Of a DNA stretch of 64,000 nucleotides, positions 36,720 to 46,518 are shown one piece after another (position 1 is the first letter of the stretch; each line of letters begins with the position of its first letter). The notes under the pieces were generated by a model, which did no database searches, was not told where the DNA came from, and worked only from the letters and a program-made list of their open reading frames with translations. The position numbers and the translations under genes were made by a program. Origin of the DNA: an uncultured Bacteroidota bacterium (lineage in GTDB: Bacteria; Bacteroidota; Bacteroidia; Chitinophagales; Chitinophagaceae). Location of the stretch: NCBI GenBank assembly GCA_903835005.1, contig CAILLK010000157.1, positions 1 to 64,000 on the forward strand, in the 5' to 3' direction.

Positions 36720-37793
36720 ATGGCTAAAAGATTTTTAAGTTTCTTTTTCATCATTTTCGGCCTGCTTGTCCTGTGGATGTCTACATCGCGCTCCTGCATG
36801 CAATTTGTAGCTGAGCACAGAGATAACAATACCTGGTACGGGTCATACCAGATGCTCCATGGCGACCTAGTAAGCTTATGTTACCTGGATATGGTTAAGC
36901 GCTTTAATCCGCCCCGCGAAAAAATCATCTTTAAGAAGCCGGCCAATACACTTACACACAACATTAATCTTTATCTGCATGGCGACAGTTATACTTATCA
37001 GGTACCTGATTCTGTCTTTTCAGGGATAAACAAACTGTACTGGATTGATCGTAATCATGGCATGAATTATCATCTGGACAGTACAAAAAGGAACATTCTC
37101 CTAATTGAGGTTTCGGAGCGTTACCTGCGCCCCTATTTCTCAGGTTTGCAAATGCTGGATGAGGTATGTGATTCCATGGTAAAAAAGAAGAAGCTGGCTC
37201 TTGGTAAATATGGTACCTACAACCAGATGATTTATGCCTCAGTTCTGCAAGGTTTTAATCTCAACGATCTGTTCAATAAATATATTAATCAGAACCTTCA
37301 GTGCAACTTATTTAATTATAACTTCATGATGCCTCTTTTTGAATCGAAAGCGGCACTGAATTATTATGCTTTCAACAGGGCATCCGGCGATGTGGTCATT
37401 TCAAAAGACAGGAACTTTCTTTTCCTTAAAGAAACTGTTTCGCTTACCGATCCAGGGAGTTCCTATATACCACTTACGCCTGATGACATTACCCGGCTGG
37501 TCAATAATTTCAATGCTATCTATGACCATTATAAGTCAGCTGGTTTCTCAGAAGTTTACTTATCGGCCATACCCAATTCTGCTACAATAATGCAGAACCA
37601 TGGATACAATAATCTAATACCCCTTATTCAAAACAATCCCAAACTGAGAATGAAAATTATAGATGTCTATTCACCTTTTCTTAAATCAACAAAGGTATTA
37701 TACCAGCCATGCGATACACACTGGAACAACGATGGTAAGCTGTTTTGGCTCGATCTTGTCAATGAAAAACTGCAAAACCCGGATACAAACTGA
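36720..37793 (+). CDS. SGNH/AlgX-like periplasmic acyltransferase, paralog 2
   Basis: 357 residues. Same layout as the preceding gene: N-terminal anchor (about 5-20), GDSY with Ser90, and DTHWNNDG with Asp332 and His334. Shared blocks include YNFMMPLFESKAALNYY, FNRASGD and NHGYNNLIPLIQN. Both copies keep the catalytic residues, so both are probably active and may differ in acceptor or position on the glycan. It starts 10 bp after paralog 1 and precedes the first GT-C-like gene by about 96 bp. Confidence 0.75.
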   Translation: MAKRFLSFFFIIFGLLVLWMSTSRSCMQFVAEHRDNNTWYGSYQMLHGDLVSLCYLDMVKRFNPPREKIIFKKPANTLTHNINLYLHGDSYTYQVPDSVFSGINKLYWIDRNHGMNYHLDSTKRNILLIEVSERYLRPYFSGLQMLDEVCDSMVKKKKLALGKYGTYNQMIYASVLQGFNLNDLFNKYINQNLQCNLFNYNFMMPLFESKAALNYYAFNRASGDVVISKDRNFLFLKETVSLTDPGSSYIPLTPDDITRLVNNFNAIYDHYKSAGFSEVYLSAIPNSATIMQNHGYNNLIPLIQNNPKLRMKIIDVYSPFLKSTKVLYQPCDTHWNNDGKLFWLDLVNEKLQNPDTN

Positions 37794-37889
37794 ATTTGCT
37801 GAGTTCCGCGCAAAAAAAATCATTACTGGTGCAAATAATTATCTTTACCAGTATCTGTTACTTCAATTAAAACTGCTGCATAGATCAGG

Positions 37890-39575
37890 TTGAAAACAAA
37901 AATTTCATACAGCCAACTGATATCCCAATTTCTTAATAACCATTCACTGGTATTCAGCTGCTTTTGCATACTAAGTTTTATGCTGTACCTCCCGGCCGCA
38001 AAGGCAGGGCTGGTAGGCGATATGCCCTACCTCATTGACTCAATCAATAATATCAGTTTCTTTGATTTTCTGAACAATAAAGGCGGCACAGCGCTTTATC
38101 AGGTAGCTTCCCTGAATTTTTATATTCTCATAAAACTATTCGGAACCAACTTATGGCTCTGGTTTCTGTTTTATATCACTATGCATTCCTTTATTGGAAT
38201 CCTGTTGTATAAATTTTTCAGCAGGTTGCTTACCGATTCCGGAATTGATAATGCCCTGCCTATTTCGTTTATGGCTATTGTCTTGTTCCTTGTTTCTCCT
38301 CATGCATCTGAAGTGGTGGTATGGAAAGCATCCAATCACCATTCAGTGGCAACTGCCATAATTTTCATCATCTTACTCTATGTTCAGAAATTCATTAAAA
38401 ACCCCAAGCCCGGCTATGCTATAATTACCACCTGCCTGTTTTTTTACTCCTTATTTTCACACGAGTTTTTTTACCTCACTCCCTGGTTTGTACTTGTATT
38501 AATTTGCTTTTACGCCATTGCGCTGGGGTATGATAAAAAAAAAATCGGGAAATCGTTCCTGTATTTCTTCCTACCGCTGCTGCTGCTGTTTATTTTCCAC
38601 CTGGTATTGCTGCAGCTGATAAAACATACCTACATCTCCCATTTTGGCAAACTTGAAAAGATGCCCGTCTTCTACTACCTAGATAAACCATTGAAATATC
38701 TGTTCCATGTGCTATTCTTTGGCCGTTATTTCCCCGGTTACCGGAGAAGTAATATCTATGCCATCTGCGAAGCAAGAGGGATCATTATCAGCTTTTACAG
38801 CCTGTTATTGTGCATCTGGACGTACGTTGCTTTACGGTTCAGGAAGGTTGGAATGAAAGTGAAAATTCTGGCGCTGCTCTCTGTTTACCTGATAATTATT
38901 TTTCTGTTCCTATCCCCTGTTGCTTTTGCCGATACCATGCTGGTAACCTATGACAGGTATGTATACCCTTCACTTGGTTTTGCTGCTTTATTTATTGTTC
39001 TGCTGATCAGTTGCATACCTTATAAGGGCTTAAAAGTGGCTTTGATTGCTGGTTACGCCTTGATAAATATTTGCCTGACAATAAAAGTAAACATTTACTG
39101 GAAACAATCTGCCTATATAGTAAAGCGCCTGATAAATGACTTTCCCGATCCTGGCAATAAAATTGTACTGCTGCTCAACCTGCCCGACGACCTTCATGGT
39201 GTACCTATGATATCGGCGGAGCATGATGGCCGCTTTAAAAAAATGGAAAATGCGCTGACCGCTCACAGGTACACCAACAAAATTTATGATGTTGCCGCCT
39301 ATAATATGATTTCAACGGACGATGGTGCGCATGTAATTATAGCCAACGACAGTACCATCCATGTCACACTGAATCAATGGGGCACCTGGTGGCTGCATGG
39401 CATGTGGGGCGCCGAGAGTTATGCTACAGAAGACTTTGATGTGAATATGATTGATGAGGGACATTGGTATGAGCTCAAACTCAAGCATACTGCAAATCAA
39501 TATTTATTATTGTACCAGGCCGGAGCCCAATGGAAAGTGGTGGACCTGAACAAGAAGAATATCGACCAGTATTAA
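37890..39575 (+). CDS. GT-C-like polytopic membrane protein, tandem paralog 1 of 5
   Basis: 561 residues with about 10-12 membrane segments and a C-terminal soluble domain of about 115 residues. The start is TTG; the first internal Met (residue 31) is already inside the first membrane helix. GT-C signs: an Asp (Asp44, AGLVGDM) at the mouth of the first extracytoplasmic loop, LYKFFSRLL after a TM with His, SEVVVWKASNHH and the YDRYVY block near 355, comparable to the ERYxY block of TMTC/PMT-type glycosyltransferases. The C-terminal domain carries DGAHVIIANDS, TLNQWGTWW, GHWYELKLKH and QYLLLYQ. The probable role is moving sugar from a lipid carrier onto an extracytoplasmic acceptor; this is inference. 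Confidence 0.6.
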   Translation: MKTKISYSQLISQFLNNHSLVFSCFCILSFMLYLPAAKAGLVGDMPYLIDSINNISFFDFLNNKGGTALYQVASLNFYILIKLFGTNLWLWFLFYITMHSFIGILLYKFFSRLLTDSGIDNALPISFMAIVLFLVSPHASEVVVWKASNHHSVATAIIFIILLYVQKFIKNPKPGYAIITTCLFFYSLFSHEFFYLTPWFVLVLICFYAIALGYDKKKIGKSFLYFFLPLLLLFIFHLVLLQLIKHTYISHFGKLEKMPVFYYLDKPLKYLFHVLFFGRYFPGYRRSNIYAICEARGIIISFYSLLLCIWTYVALRFRKVGMKVKILALLSVYLIIIFLFLSPVAFADTMLVTYDRYVYPSLGFAALFIVLLISCIPYKGLKVALIAGYALINICLTIKVNIYWKQSAYIVKRLINDFPDPGNKIVLLLNLPDDLHGVPMISAEHDGRFKKMENALTAHRYTNKIYDVAAYNMISTDDGAHVIIANDSTIHVTLNQWGTWWLHGMWGAESYATEDFDVNMIDEGHWYELKLKHTANQYLLLYQAGAQWKVVDLNKKNIDQY

Positions 39576-39626
39576 TCCTGATTAAGGCAACCTATCTTTG
39601 TTACTACAACTAACCCGCATTAAATT

Positions 39627-41315
39627 TTGACGGCAAGCCCCGATTATATCATTAAGCGACAGTTACAGAGCAGAAACCTGCTCTTATTTGCTGCTTATTG
39701 GGTAGTTCTGTTCGTTCTTTATCTGCCTGCAGCTAATGCAGGCAGAGTTGGTGATTTCCCTGGCTGGGTCACATTCCTTAATGCCAATAATTTCATTGAT
39801 TATATCAACCGCAAGGGATCAGGCATACCCAGTTTATATCAGTTTACGCAAACTGTCACCTGGTGTTTCTACAGGTTGTTCGGGGCAAATGCCTGGCTAT
39901 GGCATCTGATTTACCTCACCCTGCAGGCGCTGAATGCTTTTTTACTGTATACCTTTTTCAGTAAGCTGTTCAGCAACGCGCATGTCCGCAATGCGGCTAT
40001 TGCTGCATTTACCGGCGCTCTGCTGTTTTGCGTTTCTCCCTATATATCAGAAGTGGTGGTGTGGGAGCCGTCTTTTCATTATTTACTTGGTTTGCTGCTG
40101 ATGCTGATTGTGCTCATATGCTCCCAGAACTACCTGATTACACAGCGAATAAAGTTTGCATGGTGGGGTGGTATCGTGTTTTTTCTCTCCTCCTACTCGC
40201 TCGAGGTATTTTACCTTACGCCACTGTTTGTCATTTCGTTGGCACTTTTTTACAGAGTAGTTCCGGGTGTTGAGCAAAAATCATTCAAAAACCTGATTAT
40301 TTATTTTACTATACCGCAGATCCTTATTTTCCTGCTGCATCTCACCTTATTGCGAATATTGTACCATTCGGGTGTTGCGCATGTTGGTAATGTCGCTATT
40401 CAGGTCAATAATATCAATTTGTCCAAGTCATTAAAATACCTGTTTCACATTGTCTTTTTAGGCCGGTTTTTTCCTGCCGCTACCAGAGCCAGAGTTTACC
40501 AATTTAGCGAAACGGCGGCCAGTCTCTGGCTTTTTTATGGCCTGCTTTTGATAGCAATTCTGTTCTTAATATCCAGGTACCGCCGGATGGGCACGCAATC
40601 ATTAACAATTGTATTATTGACTGCATGGGTTGGCTGCTCACTTGGGCTTATACTTCCGTTGTGGTTTCCGGATACGGGTCTGGTAATTTACGACCGCTAT
40701 ACTTATGTGCTCGATTCATTTCTGTTCATGTTTCTCTCCTTAATTATCGGCTCCTTTTGCAACCGCACCGCATTTTTTATTATCGTTTTCATATACTCAT
40801 TAGTCAACATAAGGTTCACTCACAAAGTCAATACCTACTGGCAGCAATCTGCCCATATTGTTAATAACCTGGTTGCCACATTCCCGAATGACCCAACAAA
40901 AAAAGTACTGCTACTCAACTTGCCCGAATGCCTTGTTGGTGTGCAGATGGTGGGCACCCGTGATGATGGTGAGTTCAGGATGATGTATAATTCCATCAGG
41001 CCCGATAAGATCACCAATCTGGTTTATGATGTAGAAGCATTTTATATGAGCAGCCCTGGTGACGGGGCTCATGTAAATGTTGTTAATGACAGCACTATGA
41101 AAGTAACACTTAACCAGTGGGGAACCTGGTGGCTTTATTATGGCTATGGCGCTACCAATTATGAGAATGCAGATTATAAAGTAATTATGCGCGACCAGGG
41201 CCACTGGTATGACCTAGTTTTGAAACATCCGGCCAATGAATACCTGATTTTATATACCGTTGCTGATAAGTGGAAGAAAGTAGACTGGAATATAAAAGGT
41301 ACCGACCAGAATTAG
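39627..41315 (+). CDS. GT-C-like polytopic membrane protein, tandem paralog 2 of 5
   Basis: 562 residues, same architecture as paralog 1 and 51 bp behind it. TTG start. The loop Asp is Asp43 (AGRVGDF). Conserved blocks: SEVVVWEPSFHY, SLEVFYLTPLF, YLFHIVFLGRFFP, YDRYTY, then the C-terminal DGAHVNVVNDS, TLNQWGTWW and GHWYDLVLKHP. Every motif shared by the family is intact, so it is likely functional. Confidence 0.6.
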   Translation: MTASPDYIIKRQLQSRNLLLFAAYWVVLFVLYLPAANAGRVGDFPGWVTFLNANNFIDYINRKGSGIPSLYQFTQTVTWCFYRLFGANAWLWHLIYLTLQALNAFLLYTFFSKLFSNAHVRNAAIAAFTGALLFCVSPYISEVVVWEPSFHYLLGLLLMLIVLICSQNYLITQRIKFAWWGGIVFFLSSYSLEVFYLTPLFVISLALFYRVVPGVEQKSFKNLIIYFTIPQILIFLLHLTLLRILYHSGVAHVGNVAIQVNNINLSKSLKYLFHIVFLGRFFPAATRARVYQFSETAASLWLFYGLLLIAILFLISRYRRMGTQSLTIVLLTAWVGCSLGLILPLWFPDTGLVIYDRYTYVLDSFLFMFLSLIIGSFCNRTAFFIIVFIYSLVNIRFTHKVNTYWQQSAHIVNNLVATFPNDPTKKVLLLNLPECLVGVQMVGTRDDGEFRMMYNSIRPDKITNLVYDVEAFYMSSPGDGAHVNVVNDSTMKVTLNQWGTWWLYYGYGATNYENADYKVIMRDQGHWYDLVLKHPANEYLILYTVADKWKKVDWNIKGTDQN

Positions 41316-41345
41316 CCTATATTTGTTACATAATCTTTTTAATTC

Positions 41346-43043
41346 TTGCATAGCTCAGATTCAACAAAAAAAATAAAGTTATCCATGATATTCCGGAATA
41401 GTAATTTCGGGATTTTCATTATTCTCTGGCTCCTAACCTGTATCATTTACCTTCCTGCTGCAAAAGCCGGGTGGGTACTGGATTCAGCCGGCTGGCTGAA
41501 TAATATACGGAACCTTAAATTCTGGCAATACGTCAATAATACCCAATCCACAATTCCCAGTCTTTACCAGTTTACTCAGCTCACCACTTTCTTAATTTAC
41601 AAATTAATCAATGCAAATCCCTATGCCTGGCATTTGCTTATGATAACGCTGCATACACTGAATTGCTTTCTTTTTTTCACAATCTGCTCCAGGCTTTTTG
41701 AAGATTCAGGCATCAAAAACGGAAAGAATATCGCATTTGCAGGTATGCTTTTATATACAGCCTGTCCGCACCTATCCGAGGTTTTAGTCTGGGAGTCTGC
41801 CTTTCATTACATTCAAGGTTTTCTGCTTATCCTGCTGATATTATTATTTACCCAGCGCTACTTTCATACTACGCTGAAAAAATATGCCTGGATATCAGGT
41901 ATACTCTATTTTTTTTCCACCTATTCGCTCGAAATATTCTACCTCACACCATGGTTTGTTTTGATACTTTCCCTTTATTATCGCCATGTTCTTGGATACG
42001 ATAAAAAAGTTTTTAAAAAGGTAATATACAATTTTGTTGTTCCGCAACTATTGATGTTTGCCTTACACCTTATCATATTGAGGTCAGTTTACAACGGGCA
42101 AATGGCTCATCTCGGCCCTAATATATGGCAGCCATTTTCAACCTATATTTGCAAACCGCCAAGATATCTCTTTCACGTTCTGTTTTTAGGCCGGTTCTTT
42201 CCATTAGAAACCCGCAGAATAGTCTATCTCGCTGTTGGCTCAAATGCCGGGCTCATCATTTTCTACAACATTTTTGTGCTGGTATGCCTGCATATCATTT
42301 CAAAATTCCACACCATGCAGATTAAGGGAAAAATCAGTGTCCTGTTTTTTGCCTGGGTTATTGTCAGCGTATCTATACTGCTGCCCCTTGCATTCCCTGA
42401 TATGCTTTTATTGTATTATGACCGGTATACCTATTTCCTCGATGCATTCGTATATATGCTGCTTGCTTTCCTGGTAAGTTACATCCCGGCTAAGTATGTT
42501 GGCGCAATTTTACTGGCAATTTATGGCTTGATCAATGTGTATTTTACAATCAAACTGAATCTGTACTGGAAACATTCCACCTATATTGATAACCGCCTTC
42601 TTAAAGATTTTCCCAACCCGGGAAATAAAACTGTCCTGCTTCTGAACCTGCCCGAATGTTATAATGGTATACCCATGATCGGAGCGGAAAAAGAAAGCCA
42701 GTTCAAAATGCTGTATAAATTATTTGTCAATAAAGATTATTCAGGCAAAATGTATGATGTGGCTGCCTACAACATGATTACCAGGGAAGATGGAGCACAT
42801 GTATATGTGCACAACGACAGCTTAATTACAGTAACCCTGAATCAGTGGGGCACATGGTGGTGGTATGCGCAATATGGCGGCTTCAGTTACGAAAACGAAG
42901 ATTACAAGCTGGAAATGAAGGACATGGGCCATTGGTTTGACTTAAAACTGAAACACCCTGCCGATCAGTACTTACTGTTATTCCAGCAGGGAGATCAGTG
43001 GAAGACAGTAAATATGAAGAAAAAAAATGAACAGCAATATTAA
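41346..43043 (+). CDS. GT-C-like polytopic membrane protein, tandem paralog 3 of 5
   Basis: 565 residues, TTG start, 30 bp after paralog 2. Loop Asp46 (AGWVLDS). Conserved blocks: HLLMITLHTLNCFLF, SEVLVWESAFHY, SLEIFYLTPWF, YLFHVLFLGRFFP, YDRYTYFLDAF, DGAHVYVHNDS, TLNQWGTWWWY, GHWFDLKLKHP. The LH-T-LN helix after the first loop is like the corresponding HLxNxLLHxLN helix of TMTC-type mannosyltransferases. Its 3' end overlaps paralog 4 by 17 bp if that gene starts at 43027. Confidence 0.6.
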   Translation: MHSSDSTKKIKLSMIFRNSNFGIFIILWLLTCIIYLPAAKAGWVLDSAGWLNNIRNLKFWQYVNNTQSTIPSLYQFTQLTTFLIYKLINANPYAWHLLMITLHTLNCFLFFTICSRLFEDSGIKNGKNIAFAGMLLYTACPHLSEVLVWESAFHYIQGFLLILLILLFTQRYFHTTLKKYAWISGILYFFSTYSLEIFYLTPWFVLILSLYYRHVLGYDKKVFKKVIYNFVVPQLLMFALHLIILRSVYNGQMAHLGPNIWQPFSTYICKPPRYLFHVLFLGRFFPLETRRIVYLAVGSNAGLIIFYNIFVLVCLHIISKFHTMQIKGKISVLFFAWVIVSVSILLPLAFPDMLLLYYDRYTYFLDAFVYMLLAFLVSYIPAKYVGAILLAIYGLINVYFTIKLNLYWKHSTYIDNRLLKDFPNPGNKTVLLLNLPECYNGIPMIGAEKESQFKMLYKLFVNKDYSGKMYDVAAYNMITREDGAHVYVHNDSLITVTLNQWGTWWWYAQYGGFSYENEDYKLEMKDMGHWFDLKLKHPADQYLLLFQQGDQWKTVNMKKKNEQQY

Positions 43044-44748
43044 TGCCGGAAGAATGAATACAGCTGCTCCAATAAAATTTTCCTTTCCACCAGGCAAAGC
43101 CAGTGTGAAGCCTGTTTATGTATTTGTGGCATTATGGCTGATGTTGTTCCTGTTATACCTTCCGGCGGTGAATGGTGGCTGGGTATCAGACAGCATTGAG
43201 CACCTGGAGAAAGTAATACATGGTTCATTCCTGGATTTTATCAATGCCAAAGAATCACGGGGCAACAGCTATCAGTTTGCCCGCAGTATTGATTATTTAT
43301 TGTACCATTTGTTCGGAATGAATGTCTGGTTGTGGCTGATGCTGTTTATATCACTCCAGGCCGCCAATGCAACACTGCTGTTTGTATTGTGCACAAAATT
43401 GTTCGCTGATTCAGGTGCAAAGCATGGCATTACTATTGCTGCAGGTGCTGTAATACTGTTCTGTATCTGCCCGCATATTTCCGAGGTAATGCTTTGGAAA
43501 GCTGCTTATCATTACCTGCAGGCCATGCTTATCTTGTTGTGCATATTGTTGTGGGTACAGAAGTTTCAGGCTTCGCAGCGCGCAAGTTATGCCTGGTATT
43601 CAGCCTTCCTGTTCATCTTGTCTGTTCTATCCGATGAATTTTACTTCCTTACACCCTTATTTATTTTTACCTTAATAGCCTATTACCGGGTAGCGCTTGG
43701 CTACGACAAAACTGTTTTTAAAAAATCACTGCTGTATTTTTTACTTCCGGTTATTATAATGCTGTTTTTGCATATCCTGTCAATCAGCTTTTCATCCGGT
43801 TCTTATGCGGCTGATCTGGGAGATGAGGCCAATCAGCCACTCTCAGGATATTTACGTAAGCCTCCATTATATTTGTTTCATATTATTTTTTTCGGCCGTT
43901 TTTTCTCCCAGGATTTCCGGCAACACATCTATGATCTTGCAGTTGCAAAAAAGGGATTAGTGCTCGTTTATGGGCTGTTTGCTGCTCTGTGCATTTACAT
44001 TATGGTCCGGTTTAAATATTTCAAGCCGGGCGGTAAAGTCACAACACTCCTGCTTACCTGGATGCTCTTTGCCATGGCAATGGTTTGCCCGGTCTGGTTT
44101 CCGGATATCCAGACTGTTCAGTTCGACAGATATACCTATTTTATGCTACCCTTTATTTATCTAATAACAACCTTTTTCCTGGTCCATATTAAATTCAGAG
44201 AACTGGCAATAACCATCTGGACAATGTATGCCTTTATCAATATTTATTTCACCTTAAAGGAAAATAACGACTGGCGGCATTCCAGCCATATAATTAATAA
44301 ACTGATCAGCGACTTTCCCGTAGCAGCCGATAATAAAATTATTCTGCTGCTTAATGTACCTGCCAATATGAATGGAGTACCCATGGTAGGCCCATTTCTG
44401 CATTTTTCATTTAAGCAAATGTATAATCTTGAAAATGTGCAGCAGATTACCAACCCAGTGTATGAAGTAGTATCGTATAATATGACCGGTCCCGGTGATG
44501 GTGCGCATGTAATGGTCATCAACGACAGTATGCTGCACGTAACGCTGAATCAGTGGGCTACCTGGTGGTGGTATGGTATGAGGGGCGCATTCAGCTATGA
44601 GAATGAATACTACAAAGTGAATATGATAGATGCAGGCCATTGGTATGAACTGACATTAAAGCATCCTGCAGGGCAATACCTGCTTTTGTACCAGGTAGGC
44701 GATAAATGGAAAAAAATAGACTGGACTTTAAGGTGTGATCAATTTTGA
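43027..44748 (+). CDS. GT-C-like polytopic membrane protein, tandem paralog 4 of 5
   Basis: 573 residues from the ATG at 43027, which lies inside the end of paralog 3; an ATG at 43054 (11 bp after the paralog 3 stop) is an alternative that removes nine residues. Loop Asp55 (GGWVSDS). Conserved blocks: SEVMLWKAAYHY, SDEFYFLTPLF, YLFHIIFFGRFFS, FDRYTYFMLPF, DGAHVMVINDS, TLNQWATWWWY, GHWYELTLKHP. The Phe in FDRYTY and the Ala in QWATWW are small departures from the other copies. Confidence 0.6.
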   Translation: MNSNINAGRMNTAAPIKFSFPPGKASVKPVYVFVALWLMLFLLYLPAVNGGWVSDSIEHLEKVIHGSFLDFINAKESRGNSYQFARSIDYLLYHLFGMNVWLWLMLFISLQAANATLLFVLCTKLFADSGAKHGITIAAGAVILFCICPHISEVMLWKAAYHYLQAMLILLCILLWVQKFQASQRASYAWYSAFLFILSVLSDEFYFLTPLFIFTLIAYYRVALGYDKTVFKKSLLYFLLPVIIMLFLHILSISFSSGSYAADLGDEANQPLSGYLRKPPLYLFHIIFFGRFFSQDFRQHIYDLAVAKKGLVLVYGLFAALCIYIMVRFKYFKPGGKVTTLLLTWMLFAMAMVCPVWFPDIQTVQFDRYTYFMLPFIYLITTFFLVHIKFRELAITIWTMYAFINIYFTLKENNDWRHSSHIINKLISDFPVAADNKIILLLNVPANMNGVPMVGPFLHFSFKQMYNLENVQQITNPVYEVVSYNMTGPGDGAHVMVINDSMLHVTLNQWATWWWYGMRGAFSYENEYYKVNMIDAGHWYELTLKHPAGQYLLLYQVGDKWKKIDWTLRCDQF

Positions 44749-44783
44749 TAAATTTTGTTGTAAACAAGGGAAAATAAATATTA

Positions 44784-46466
44784 ATGAACAATTCAACCAC
44801 AACAGTAATCAACCGTATCAGTGCCAGATGGTTCTTCCTGGTTTTCTGGTTGCTTACTTTTGTTATCTATATAGCTACTGCCAGGGCGGGCTGGGTGATA
44901 GATGGCGTTGGGTTTCTTTACAATATGAAGCACCAGGGTTTTTGGGATTTCATCAACCGAACTTATTCCCAGGATCAGAGTTTTTACCAGGTACTAACCC
45001 TGCATTACTATATATTCTATAAGATATGGGGCTTAAATCCCTGGATGTGGGGCTTATTGTATGTCACTCTTCATGCTTTGAATGTTTATCTTTTGTTCCT
45101 GATAAGCAAAAATATCCTGTCTGATTCAGGGGTTGGCAACAGCAGAGTCATTGCCTTAGCTGGCTCATTGCTTTTCATTGTTGCTCCTCATATCTCAGAG
45201 ATATTGGTATGCCGGGCTTATTATCATTACCTGCAGTGTTTCTTTTTTATACTGCTTATTTTATATTGGGCGCAAAAATACCAGCACAATCCACGCCCAG
45301 GTTACATTGTTGGTTCATTAGCGCTGTTTGCTTTATCCGTATTTACTTTAGAGGTTTTCTATATCATACCCATTTTGGTTGTGGCCATAGCCTTGTACTA
45401 CCATTTTGTATTGGGGATAGAAAAAAAGATTTTCAGAAAAACAATTCTCTACTTTGTTATTGGTCAGGTCTTGTTGCTGATTGTATATTTCCTGGCTCTT
45501 TTTGCCAGGTTCAGACATCTGACTCCGCACAAAATTGAAATAAATCAGGGGCCTCTCGATTATTTAACGAAGCTTCCGAAATACTTTTTCCATATCGTTT
45601 TACTAGGTCGTTATTTTTCGGCTGAGGTGAAGGATAAGGTATATGCAATGTGCGGCTCCGGGTCTGTAATAATTATATTTTACGGGTTAATTGTTTATTA
45701 CTTTGTTTATTTTATTTCCCGTTTCAATACCATTACTAATTATGGCAAAGCTATATTTCTGTTTTTTATTCTCGCTTTAATTAATGTTTCCTTCCTGACC
45801 CCGCTGCCTTTCCCCGATTCTTCTCTGGAGGTATTCTACGACAGATACACCTATTTTACCGATGCCTTTGTCTATATCCTCCTGGCAATGATAGTTGTTA
45901 AGTACGTAAAAAACAAATACATCATCATCGGGCTTTTTTGTGTTTATGTAGATTTTAACCTCTATTTTACTATACAGGTAAATACTTACTGGATCCAATC
46001 CGATGCTATTAATAACCGGCTTTTGCGGAATTTCCCAGATTGTGGCAATAAAACAGTGCTCTTGTTAAATAACCCGGAAAACATGAATGGCGCGCCCATG
46101 ATAGGCGCACAACCGGAAGGCATTTTTAAGGGTATGCTCGAAATATATACGGGCAGGACTGTACCTAATACAATTTACGATGTGGCATCGTACAATATGA
46201 ACGCTGATTATAACGGCGCACATGTTACCGTAATCAACGATACCACATTGATGGTAGTATTAAATCATGGAGGCACATGGTGGTGGTATGAGGGTCATGG
46301 GGCGGTAAATTATGAGACACCAGACTATAAAACTGATTTCAAAACGGTTGGTATGCGCTATGATATTACCCTTAAGCGCCCTGCCGGTAACTATCTTATC
46401 CTCTACAGTGTAGGAGATAAATGGAAGACAGTGGATATGAGCCTGAAGAATAAACAACAGGATTAA
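44784..46466 (+). CDS. GT-C-like polytopic membrane protein, tandem paralog 5 of 5 (diverged)
   Basis: 560 residues, ATG start, 36 bp after paralog 4. Loop Asp40 (AGWVIDG) and YDRYTYFTDAF are kept, but the C-terminal domain has drifted: NGAHVTVINDT instead of DGAHV, LNHGGTWWWY instead of LNQWGTWW, and GMRYDITLKRP instead of GHWYELKLKHP. SEILVCRAYYHY replaces the Trp of SEVxVW. The membrane part appears intact, so it may have a different acceptor or partner. It is the last gene of the cluster. Confidence 0.58.
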   Translation: MNNSTTTVINRISARWFFLVFWLLTFVIYIATARAGWVIDGVGFLYNMKHQGFWDFINRTYSQDQSFYQVLTLHYYIFYKIWGLNPWMWGLLYVTLHALNVYLLFLISKNILSDSGVGNSRVIALAGSLLFIVAPHISEILVCRAYYHYLQCFFFILLILYWAQKYQHNPRPGYIVGSLALFALSVFTLEVFYIIPILVVAIALYYHFVLGIEKKIFRKTILYFVIGQVLLLIVYFLALFARFRHLTPHKIEINQGPLDYLTKLPKYFFHIVLLGRYFSAEVKDKVYAMCGSGSVIIIFYGLIVYYFVYFISRFNTITNYGKAIFLFFILALINVSFLTPLPFPDSSLEVFYDRYTYFTDAFVYILLAMIVVKYVKNKYIIIGLFCVYVDFNLYFTIQVNTYWIQSDAINNRLLRNFPDCGNKTVLLLNNPENMNGAPMIGAQPEGIFKGMLEIYTGRTVPNTIYDVASYNMNADYNGAHVTVINDTTLMVVLNHGGTWWWYEGHGAVNYETPDYKTDFKTVGMRYDITLKRPAGNYLILYSVGDKWKTVDMSLKNKQQD

Positions 46467-46518
46467 ATTTAATGTATTAAAATTAGCTAATTAAATAAAT
46501 GGATTCCAATCCGCCAAT

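Noticed and set aside
37890-46466. Interpretation of the five paralogs as O-antigen polymerases/ligases or transporters
   Set aside because: The early loop Asp, the LH-x-LN helix and the DRYxY block fit GT-C enzymes better, and no transporter motif is visible; not excluded.
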